Assembly (NCBI GenBank): GCA_934309475.1
Contig: CAKRDK010000037.1
Coordinates: forward strand, 1 to 13,342
Reading direction: 5' to 3'
From: an uncultured Roseburia sp.
Lineage (GTDB): Bacteria > Bacillota > Clostridia > Lachnospirales > Lachnospiraceae
DNA length: 13,342 nt
Below the pieces are notes generated by a model. It was not told the origin of the DNA. It worked only from the letters and a program-made list of their open reading frames with translations, and ran no database searches. The translations under genes and the position numbers were made by a program. Below are positions 8,882 to 13,342 of the stretch, one piece after another (position 1 is the first letter of the stretch; the number at the start of each line of letters is the position of its first letter).

Positions 8882-8910
8882 ATTATATCGAATTTTTGTT
8901 CGATTGTTAA
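8882..8910 (-). promoter_or_regulatory. Helicase promoter with LexA-like operator between -35 and -10
   Basis: On the minus strand TTAACA (8910-8905) and TATAAT (8887-8882) are 17 bp apart. The spacer contains the palindrome ATCGAA-CAAAAA-TTCGAT (8904-8887). It includes GAAC-AAAA-ATTC, which differs at one position from the Gram-positive LexA core GAAC-N4-GTTC. A repressor bound there would block polymerase, which fits SOS control of a DinG-type helicase. The predicted start (about 8875) falls on the A of the ATG. Confidence 0.65.
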
Positions 8911-8920
8911 GCATAAAAAT

Positions 8921-9045
8921 GAATCCTGTTTGCAGGATTCTCCGCCTGCGGCGGGTCGCATTTGCGACATTATTCAACTCCGCCGCAGTGCGATTCCCGC
9001 AAAGCTTTTTGTGTAATAGGAACGAAATTTCCTACTACACAAAAA
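8921..9045. repeat. GC-rich cluster of nested palindromes
   Basis: Three structures lie in tandem. Hairpin A: GAATCCTG/CAGGATTC (8921-8928/8933-8940, loop TTTG). Structure B: CTGCGGCGG (8946-8954) pairs with CCGCCGCAG (8980-8988), enclosing a second hairpin GTCGCA/TGCGAC (8955-8960/8963-8968). Hairpin C: a 17-nt arm at 9006-9022 pairs with 9029-9045 with one mismatch. Positions 8941-9000 are 38/60 GC, far above the flanks. No credible protein is encoded. It resembles a dispersed REP-like palindrome or a small structured RNA; on the minus strand hairpin A is followed by TTTTT after one A (8920-8915), so it may also terminate leftward transcription upstream of the helicase promoter. Confidence 0.7.
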
Positions 9046-9086
9046 AACACTTCATCTGCCGAACAACGTTTCAGCTAAATGAAGTG
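9041..9086 (-). terminator. Terminator of the HPr-like gene
   Basis: CACTTCAT (9048-9055) and ATGAAGTG (9079-9086) form a perfect 8-bp stem. The 23-nt loop can fold further, pairing the GC-rich parts near 9058-9075. On the minus strand the stem is followed by seven T residues (9047-9041). It begins 25 nt after the stop codon at 9111. The T tract overlaps the right arm of palindrome C. Confidence 0.75.
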
Positions 9087-9110
9087 CATTCCTATCTGCT
9101 TTTTCTCTTT

Positions 9111-9338
9111 TTATGCAACTGCGTATTTCTCCACAACAGATTCAAAACCTGCATCGCTTCCAAAATACTTAATTGTGATATCTTCCTTATTCGCAATGCC
9201 AATCATGCCTAAAATTGATTTTGCATCAATTACAGCTCTTTTATAAAATACATCAATATCAAAATCACATCTTCCGGCAGCTCTGACAAAATCCATTACC
9301 TCTTCTGTGTCAGACAATCTGATTTTCTTTTCGATCAT
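9111..9338 (-). CDS. Small HPr-like protein lacking the phosphocarrier histidine (Crh-like)
   Basis: A 75-residue protein, close to the 85-90 residues of HPr. The segment RAVIDAKSILGMIGI (34-48) matches the HPr region around regulatory Ser46 (here Ser41, in AKSILG), and FDIDVFYKRAV fits the preceding strand. The phosphorylated His15 region (GLHARPA in HPr) is replaced by DTEEVMDFVRAAG, and the protein has no histidine at all, so it cannot carry PTS phosphate at that site. Bacillus Crh, also His-less, is a co-regulator of CcpA; a similar regulatory role is inferred, not shown. The open frame starts at 9368, but the ATG at 9338 is chosen because AAAGGA (9353-9348) lies 9 nt before it, while the upstream ATG has no good RBS. 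It is monocistronic, with its own promoter and terminator. No PTS genes are nearby. Confidence 0.78.
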   Translation of the reverse strand: MIEKKIRLSDTEEVMDFVRAAGRCDFDIDVFYKRAVIDAKSILGMIGIANKEDITIKYFGSDAGFESVVEKYAVA

Positions 9339-9387
9339 ATTATCAAATCCTTTCAAATAAACACTCATTTTTCAATTACCGAATGAG

Positions 9388-9416
9388 ATTATTACACCAT
9401 TTTTTCTTTTTGTCAA
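9388..9416 (-). promoter_or_regulatory. Promoter of the HPr-like gene
   Basis: The minus strand has a perfect TTGACA (9416-9411) and AATAAT (9393-9388) spaced 17 bp, with TG one base before the -10. The start is predicted near 9381, giving a leader of about 43 nt that can form a small CTCATT/AATGAG hairpin (9364-9369/9382-9387). Confidence 0.75.
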
Positions 9417-9626
9417 TTTTTCGTAAACTTCTTGTATACATGATTTCTGCGCAATTTGACGGTAAATTTTTTCATTTTTTGTCATATATTTTCTATTGGA
9501 AACTGAATTTTGTCAAAAGGTTTCCAATGTATATTTATACTTGTGCAATTTAACTTGAAATCTTGTTATAACCTGTTGTTTTTAGTGATTTTCTATAAAA
9601 TTTTCAATAATTTTCTCTTCAGAAAC
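9417..9626. other. Intergenic regulatory region with palindrome and direct repeat
   Basis: This AT-rich region separates the divergent HPr-like and TPR-GGDEF genes. ATTGGAAAC (9495-9503) and GTTTCCAAT (9520-9528) form a perfect 9-bp inverted repeat with a 16-nt spacer. TGCGCAATTTGAC (9448-9460) recurs as TGTGCAATTTAAC (9542-9554), 11 of 13 identical. Neither is followed by a T tract, so binding sites are more likely than terminators. No open frame of interest is present, and I see no cyclic-di-GMP riboswitch motif. Confidence 0.5.
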
Positions 9627-9655
9627 TTGATATCTGTAACGTTTACTTTTATAAT
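9627..9655 (+). promoter_or_regulatory. Promoter of the TPR-GGDEF gene
   Basis: TTGATA (9627-9632) and TATAAT (9650-9655) are 17 bp apart. The start would be near 9662, leaving a leader of about 52 nt with AGGAA (9704-9708) before the ATG. ATAATATG occurs twice, at 9651-9658 and 9662-9669. Confidence 0.75.
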
Positions 9656-9713
9656 ATGTTCATAATATGCTTCTGTTATTCTAAAAAATCAATGGAAGAA
9701 AGCAGGAATCTAT

Positions 9714-11246
9714 ATGGCACAAAACGATAAAACACTTTTGAAAAAACAAATCTTAAATGCACGCTTTCTACCTGTCACAGAAGAAGTTTTTTCCCTCTAC
9801 GACCGGTATGAAGTGCTGCTTGACCCTAAAGATACGGACGAACTGGCATTTCTGCTCTGTTACAAAGGCGAGGCCTATCTTCGTATCGGAGATTTTGAGG
9901 CGGCTTTAAACCGGCTCACACGCTGTATACGCGCCCCAAAATCTGCCACATGTATACAACTGGATGCCCTTGCATACAACCTGACCGGACTCATCTATTG
10001 CTACTTAGGTTATGAGGTTGCTGCCTATGAAAATTTCCGGCACTGTGAGACACTCTGCCAACAGTATCATTTCACCGACATTGCCATTGCGTGCCAGCTC
10101 AATCTTGGCACTCTTTATCGAACGCTGCATGATTATGAGAAAGCACTTTCCTTCTATCATTCTGCACTCACGCTTATTGAAGATGCCACCGAGGCAAACC
10201 AGAACCTTTATGTGCTGACCTTATCCTACTTAGGATTAACCTATTGTATCTGCGGAGACTTTTCTTCTGCAGAGCAAATCCACAGAACGCTTGAGACTGT
10301 TTCTGCGAAGGATTCCTTCTATTCTATTGCAGGCTATGCCTTTGACGTTCCCTATTTTTATCATGCCAATGACCGTTTAAGATTCCAGACATCACTTGAC
10401 ACGATTATCGCATATTCAAGTTCTTCAAATGACTTTTTTGAATATTTCGAATTCTACTACTGCGTCTGTCTCTTTCTTTTAGAAAAGGGAGAATCCCTCT
10501 GTGCCCGCAAACTTTTAGATTCGTTACAAGAATCCTCCTCCCAGCCGGACTATTCTTTTTTTCACTTCCTTATCGCAAAACTCGAAGTCAGATACGCAAA
10601 AGCATATGGCACTGCAGACGATTACACCTTGTATTGCAGCCGCTTTGTCGCATCACACAATGCTTATTACCAGCAGCAGCTGCCAATGCTTCTTCATAAT
10701 ATGGAATGTGTGGAACTTCTCCACAAAATGAGACAGGACTCTGCCCTTCTTGAGCAAAGTAACCGCCTTGATCCCATGACCGGACTTTTTAACAAATACA
10801 CCATTGAATTTTTGATTCAGGAAAGATTAGGCACTGCATCCGACTCTCCACTTGCCCTTTTGCTTGTCGATATGGATTATTTCAAACAAATTAACGACAA
10901 ACTTGGGCACCTGATGGGTGACTCCATCATCCGCGATACAGCAAACATCATCAAGAACTTTTTCCCGGAAGACGCCCTCTGTGGACGTGTTGGTGGCGAT
11001 GAATTTCTAATCTGCATTACCGCCTTTAACGACACCTCCTCTGTCCTTTTACAGGCTGAATTGCTACGCCAGGAAATCTGTCGTCTGACGCTTCACCGCA
11101 ATTTATCTGTTCCAACGGACGCAAGCATCGGTGTCTCTTTTCTCCTATCGGGAACATCCTGTGACTATACCAGCCTGTTTCATCGGGCTGACGATGCACT
11201 TTACCATGCAAAAAAATCTGGCAGAAATAAAGTTTTTACCTTATAG
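9714..11246 (+). CDS. TPR-repeat diguanylate cyclase (GGDEF)
   Basis: A 510-residue soluble protein. Residues about 40-335 are helical repeats of the tetratricopeptide type (for example AFLLCYKGEAYLRIGDFEAA, LGTLYRTLHDYEKALSFYH, LGLTYCICGDFSSAEQIH), a likely protein-binding sensor. The C-terminal GGDEF domain begins at DPMTGLFN (353-360) and contains LLVDMDYFKQINDKLGH (383-399), GRVGGDEF (424-431) and a typical end, RADDALYHAKKSGRNKVF (491-508). The active site is intact, so cyclic-di-GMP synthesis from two GTP is expected. The position of the RxxD inhibition site reads PEDA, so product feedback through that site should be absent, unlike the enzyme at 930-4511. There is no signal peptide or membrane helix. 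The stop codon ends 1 nt before the inverted-repeat element at 11248, which may therefore have replaced or trimmed the native 3' end. Confidence 0.93.
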   Translation: MAQNDKTLLKKQILNARFLPVTEEVFSLYDRYEVLLDPKDTDELAFLLCYKGEAYLRIGDFEAALNRLTRCIRAPKSATCIQLDALAYNLTGLIYCYLGYEVAAYENFRHCETLCQQYHFTDIAIACQLNLGTLYRTLHDYEKALSFYHSALTLIEDATEANQNLYVLTLSYLGLTYCICGDFSSAEQIHRTLETVSAKDSFYSIAGYAFDVPYFYHANDRLRFQTSLDTIIAYSSSSNDFFEYFEFYYCVCLFLLEKGESLCARKLLDSLQESSSQPDYSFFHFLIAKLEVRYAKAYGTADDYTLYCSRFVASHNAYYQQQLPMLLHNMECVELLHKMRQDSALLEQSNRLDPMTGLFNKYTIEFLIQERLGTASDSPLALLLVDMDYFKQINDKLGHLMGDSIIRDTANIIKNFFPEDALCGRVGGDEFLICITAFNDTSSVLLQAELLRQEICRLTLHRNLSVPTDASIGVSFLLSGTSCDYTSLFHRADDALYHAKKSGRNKVFTL

Positions 11247-11247
11247 A

Positions 11248-11560
11248 ATTCGGGTGTCCAAAAGTTGCTCACAAATTAGTTATTGGCAAATTGCGCAAAG
11301 ACAAGCCTCTTTTTGTGACTTTGAGGAAACATTAGAAAATCTTAGTATGCCTTTCTGTCCCCAGTGATGTTCTGCCACGGACGGCAGAACAAGGCTTCAC
11401 GAGCCATGGATGGCTCGTTGAATGCCGGTCACGTTACTTTGAAATAATCTTTGTCAGGCATACTTAGATTTTTCTTATGTTCGCTCATCGGAACAAAATT
11501 GGCTTGTCATTATGTAATTTGACAGTAAAAAAACTGTAAGCAACCTTTGGACACCTGAAT
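11248..11560. mobile_element. 313-bp inverted-repeat element (MITE-like or large structured RNA)
   Basis: The arms 11248-11351 and 11457-11560 are each 104 nt, and 71 of 104 positions are complementary without gaps, more if one gap is allowed near the inner end. The outer ends are nearly perfect (ATTCGGGTGTCCAAAAGTTG against ATTCAGGTGTCCAAAGGTTG), as are the inner ends (AATCTTAGTATGCC against AATCTAAGTATGCC). Between them, 11352-11456 holds two strong hairpins: GTTCTGCC/GGCAGAAC (11369-11376/11383-11390) and ACGAGCCA/TGGCTCGT (11399-11406/11411-11418), the latter extended by pairing of GGCTTC with GAATGCC. The whole would fold into a long arm capped by a multi-branch junction on either strand. 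CCTTATA occurs on both flanks (11239-11245, 11561-11567) and may be a target duplication, although the ends do not line up exactly. No transposase is encoded, so movement would need one in trans. Confidence 0.7.
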
Positions 11561-11597
11561 CCTTATATAAAATTGACCTGCCAATCCTATACACACG

Positions 11598-11631
11598 AAA
11601 AAACACCGAAAACATTTTCATGTTTCCGGTG
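11598..11631 (-). terminator. Terminator downstream of the GNAT pseudogene
   Basis: CACCGAAAACA (11604-11614) and TGTTTCCGGTG (11621-11631) pair over 11 bp with one mismatch and a 6-nt loop. On the minus strand the stem is followed by six T residues (11603-11598). It is also T-rich on the plus side, so it may act weakly in both directions and help stop transcripts from the TPR-GGDEF gene. Confidence 0.7.
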
Positions 11632-11672
11632 CTTCTCTTTTGAACAGGGGATGAGAGAATCGAACTCCATGT

Positions 11673-12019
11673 TCATTCCGCATGGGTAATGAACGTTTTT
11701 CCCTTTGAAAAAGATTCCAGCGCATCACAAATTGCAGAAGCAACACCTTTACACTTATAGTCTTTATGAACATAAAGCCTGTCCAAATAGCCAGTGCTGT
11801 CCATGTGTCCCCAAAGCCAACAATTTTTCCATTTTCTACGGCAACAATCGTTTTATGTTTCAGAAAATAACTATTCCATTCACACAAATCACCCTTGCCA
11901 GTTACCCAAACATCCAGCTGCTCTTTTGTATCATCTTTTGCATTTACACTGTGAACTGTTTGGTAAAACAACTCTGCTAACTACTCACAGTCAGAATGCT
12001 GATATTCTCGTAGCTGCAT
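11673..12019 (-). pseudogene. GNAT acetyltransferase pseudogene (nonsense, frameshift, 3' truncation)
   Basis: ATG 12019 has a good RBS (GAGGAG, 12030-12025). The frame reads MQLREYQHSDCE, then a TAG stop (11983-11981), then continues as LAELFYQTVHSVNAKDDT and KEQLDVWVTGKGDL and KTIVAVENGKIVGFGD. This is the usual start of a GNAT N-acetyltransferase of about 150-160 residues; the TAG is one base from a glutamine codon. Near 11802-11808 two extra bases shift the frame. The neighbouring frame then gives MDSTGYLDRLYVHKDYKCKG and VASAICDALESFSKGKTFITHAE before a stop at 11673. YVHKDYKCKGVASAI corresponds to the acetyl-CoA-binding motif A (Q/R-x-x-G-x-G/A), already diverged. The expected C-terminal strand region (usually SITAKPFFEKRGY-like) is missing. 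It is not expected to make a functional enzyme; its substrate cannot be inferred. Confidence 0.82.
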
Positions 12020-12070
12020 TTCTTCTCCTCACAAATCCTAATTCCAATTATTTACTTTCACTGTTATTAA

Positions 12071-12106
12071 CTAGAAATCCATATCTGTTAATTTTCGAAT
12101 TTCCAT
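12071..12106 (-). pseudogene. Possible 11-residue remnant of another GNAT N-terminus
   Basis: Directly after the stop of the DinB-like gene, the minus strand encodes MEIRKLTDMDF followed by TAG. This resembles the first strand of GNAT acetyltransferases (IRKLTxxD). There is no RBS and nothing recognisable follows before the next pseudogene start, so it may be chance. Confidence 0.3.
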
Positions 12107-12108
12107 AA

Positions 12109-12813
12109 TCAAGAAAAGAAAAAAACATTTGGAACCGCATCTTTTCCAAAAGTCTTTAGTGCCATCCGATACATTGCTTTCGCATGAATCCTGTCATGCC
12201 AGATAAATCTCCGCAGCACCTTCCGCAATGACCATTCTTCATCATAGCTCCCAAGATAAACTTTATTTTCCAGAAAGTTCTGTTTCTGCTCTAGCAATTC
12301 AAATCCATGATTTCTACATTCCTCAATAGTTCCGTTATTATCTGCCTGAACCCCGATTTCTCTGAAGTAATATGCATTAACATTTTTCGTATGCTCATAC
12401 ATTTCCCGCGCCGTACGCGGAATCTCGCCGTAAAAAGTAGTTCTAACTGGCAAAACACTTTTATCTTTATTTGGTATCGCCCGATACAACGTCAAAAAAT
12501 CATTGGCAGATTTCATAGCAAGTGCTTTTAGTGCTTCATATTCAGCCAATCTTAGCGGCTTCTTCTCTTCATCAAAAAGTACATCTGAGTCTGCATCTGA
12601 AATGGTAAGTTCAGATGCTTTTTCCTGAATAATCTCAGACTCCAGAATATCCGAAATCAGATCACCTTTCCACTTTAAGTAAGACATAATTTCAGACGGC
12701 ATTTTTTGAATTGCTTCGCTCCTAGACTTGCCTCTTGTGAACGCCCCAACAAAATTGGACGAATACAAGATTGTGTCATCGCCATTGTGTTCCCAGACAC
12801 AGTTTACTTTCAT
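12109..12813 (-). CDS. HicB-like N-terminus fused to DinB-like helical domain
   Basis: A 234-residue soluble protein. The first 48 residues (MKVNCVWEHNGDDTILYSSN, then FVGAFTRGKSRSEAIQKMPSEI) look like the HicB antitoxin fold: strand, strand, then a helix after a G/S/R turn. The C-terminal part, about 95-225, is helical and resembles the DinB/YfiT superfamily, with His141 (MYEHTKNVNAYYF) and a closing HDRIH (His206, His210) able to form the usual three-histidine metal site. DinB-like proteins include thiol-S-transferases, but the substrate here is unknown. The start is fixed by GGAGG (12828-12824) 10 nt before the ATG. No hicA-like toxin gene is adjacent, so a toxin-antitoxin role is not supported. 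It is the only intact gene in the decayed region and would have been transcribed into the downstream GNAT pseudogene. The C-terminus FFFS ends at 12109. Confidence 0.72.
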   Translation of the reverse strand: MKVNCVWEHNGDDTILYSSNFVGAFTRGKSRSEAIQKMPSEIMSYLKWKGDLISDILESEIIQEKASELTISDADSDVLFDEEKKPLRLAEYEALKALAMKSANDFLTLYRAIPNKDKSVLPVRTTFYGEIPRTAREMYEHTKNVNAYYFREIGVQADNNGTIEECRNHGFELLEQKQNFLENKVYLGSYDEEWSLRKVLRRFIWHDRIHAKAMYRMALKTFGKDAVPNVFFFS

Positions 12814-12830
12814 AAAATAGTTACCTCCAA

Positions 12831-12854
12831 TTTGAATTATAGGTTCAATTCAAA
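12831..12854. promoter_or_regulatory. Palindrome and possible -10 box upstream of the DinB-like gene
   Basis: TTTGAATT (12831-12838) and AATTCAAA (12847-12854) are perfect inverted arms separated by 8 nt. The minus strand has TATAAT (12841-12836) running from the spacer into one arm, which would start transcription just before the GGAGG. The -35 at 17 bp (AATATA) is poor. An alternative -10, TATAAA, lies a little upstream. A repressor binding the palindrome would cover this promoter. Confidence 0.45.
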
Positions 12855-12919
12855 GATTTATATTCTGTCCATCATGTATTTTCGTAAAGCATTTGTTTTG
12901 CTTCAGCAAACCAGCACTT

Positions 12920-13235
12920 CTATTTCTGTTGCCATACCATTACATAATCTTTTTCCCCAGTAACTTCATCCACGCTACTATACTGAATTTAAAATCCTTC
13001 TCTTTGATAAAAGGATATTGCCCGTGTATTTTTTTGTATACATCCAAAAGTAATTTGTTTCTTTTATCCTTTATATAAATTCAGCAAAATTTTCCCTATC
13101 CACTGCGATTGCTTTTCAACAGAAACAAAATGCCTTCAATATTATTCCTTGTCCAGCCCTATAAACCCTTGTATTTCTTGATTGTCTTCATAGAGATAAA
13201 CAGTTGCTCTCCACAAATTCCAGTTGAACAAAATC
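12920..13235 (-). pseudogene. GNAT acetyltransferase pseudogene, heavily frameshifted
   Basis: Minus-strand frames read in relay reconstruct most of a GNAT protein: DFVQLEFVESN (from 13235); TVYLYEDNQEIQGFIGLDKE (from about 13204); NNIEGI; VSVEKQSQWIGKILLNLYK (acetyl-CoA-binding motif, Q-x-x-x-G-K); KDKRNKLLLDVYKK; TRAISFYQREGF, a TAA stop, then IQYSSVDEVTGEKDYV and MVWQQK and the natural stop at 12920. This matches the order of small GNAT enzymes of about 140-150 residues, including the C-terminal N-x-x-A-x-x-F-Y motif region. At least three frameshifts, a nonsense codon, and an apparent deletion between FVESN and TVYLYED disable it. The N-terminus is not recognisable: 13236-13342 has an open frame without a start but no family I can name. 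It differs in sequence from the pseudogene at 11673-12019, so the two are not recent duplicates. Confidence 0.78.
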
Positions 13236-13342
13236 GCTGCGCGATGGCCTGCCAAGGCTGTGGCACAGCTTTCTTTTTCTCAATAATAAAATAGGCAATG
13301 GCAATTCTTACCAGTATTTGATATTGTAAAGTTACCACACAA
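13236..13342. other. Unassigned window end
   Basis: The minus strand is open here without a start codon and reads RIAIAYFIIEKKKAVPQPWQ in part. It may be the degraded start of the adjacent GNAT pseudogene or the tail of another gene. No RNA gene or clear promoter is visible; there is only a short GCTGT/ACAGC palindrome near 13256-13268. Confidence 0.3.

Noticed and set aside
8876..8977. In-frame N-terminal extension of the helicase by 34 residues (MNNVANATRRRRR...)
   Set aside because: It would translate the -35/-10 promoter and part of the GC-rich palindrome cluster, has no RBS, and has a composition unlike the rest of the protein.
8721..9212. 163-codon plus-strand open frame
   Set aside because: It runs antisense through the helicase start, the palindromes and the HPr-like gene, has no recognisable domain and low-complexity residue use.
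9339..9368. Upstream ATG of the HPr-like gene adding 10 residues
   Set aside because: No suitable RBS precedes it, whereas AAAGGA lies 9 nt before the ATG at 9338, where HPr-like proteins normally begin.
9417..9713. Cyclic-di-GMP riboswitch in front of the TPR-GGDEF gene
   Set aside because: The leader after the predicted start is about 52 nt, too short for the GEMM fold, and its conserved sequence blocks are absent.
11131..11367. 78-codon plus-strand frame spanning the cyclase end and the inverted-repeat element
   Set aside because: It overlaps the conserved GGDEF C-terminus in another frame and then runs through the palindromic arm; not a credible gene.
11248..11560. Retron or diversity-generating element
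   Set aside because: Terminal inverted repeats and internal hairpins are present, but no reverse transcriptase or variable repeat is visible nearby.
11705..12108. Plus-strand frames of 91 and 104 codons
   Set aside because: They are antisense to the GNAT pseudogene, which has clear protein similarity and an RBS on the minus strand.
12109..12813. HicAB toxin-antitoxin module
   Set aside because: Only a HicB-like segment is present; no small HicA-like ORF with a conserved histidine lies on either side.

Overview
The window looks like chromosomal DNA of a low-to-moderate GC anaerobic Firmicute, most likely a gut Lachnospiraceae (Clostridium cluster XIVa; Roseburia/Agathobacter/Lachnospira-like). 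The evidence is a pyruvate:ferredoxin oxidoreductase, a YkpA-type ABC-F protein, an XPD/DinG-type helicase with an N-terminal nuclease domain, a small His-less HPr-like protein and two cyclic-di-GMP enzymes, together with strong AGGAGG-type ribosome sites and sigma-A-like promoters. No rRNA, intact tRNA, CRISPR array or transposase gene was found.

Layout. 1-728 (minus) is the N-terminal third or less of pyruvate:ferredoxin oxidoreductase, with a clear promoter, an inverted repeat over its start site and a strong RBS. 930-4511 (minus) is a 1193-residue PAS-PAS-PAS-GGDEF-GAF-(degenerate GGDEF)-EAL protein. It is divergent from 4772-6412 (plus), an ABC-F protein with one canonical and one degenerate ATP site. 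That gene converges on 6440-8875 (minus), a PD-(D/E)XK nuclease/XPD-DinG helicase fusion; the two share a terminator hairpin, and the helicase stop codon lies in its loop. The helicase promoter carries a LexA-like palindrome between -35 and -10 and seems to give a leaderless message. Upstream is a GC-rich cluster of nested palindromes (8921-9047). Then come the small HPr-like gene 9111-9338 (minus), a regulatory intergenic region, and 9714-11246 (plus), a TPR-GGDEF protein.

From about 11.25 kb the window becomes accessory and decayed. Directly after the TPR-GGDEF stop codon is a 313-bp element (11248-11560) with imperfect inverted arms of about 104 nt enclosing two strong hairpins; it looks like a MITE or a large structured RNA. 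It is followed by two acetyltransferase (GNAT) pseudogenes (11673-12019 and 12920-13235), both broken by frameshifts and stops. Between them is one intact gene (12109-12813) joining a HicB-like N-terminus to a DinB-like metal-binding helical domain.

How they work together. The two cyclic-di-GMP enzymes could tune the same second messenger: one makes it and probably also degrades it, with an intact feedback site; the other makes it and has no feedback site. The helicase/nuclease is plausibly a DNA-damage-response gene. I see no single multi-gene defence or biosynthetic system. The strongest unexplained signals are the 313-bp inverted-repeat element, the GC-rich palindrome cluster and the LexA-like helicase promoter.
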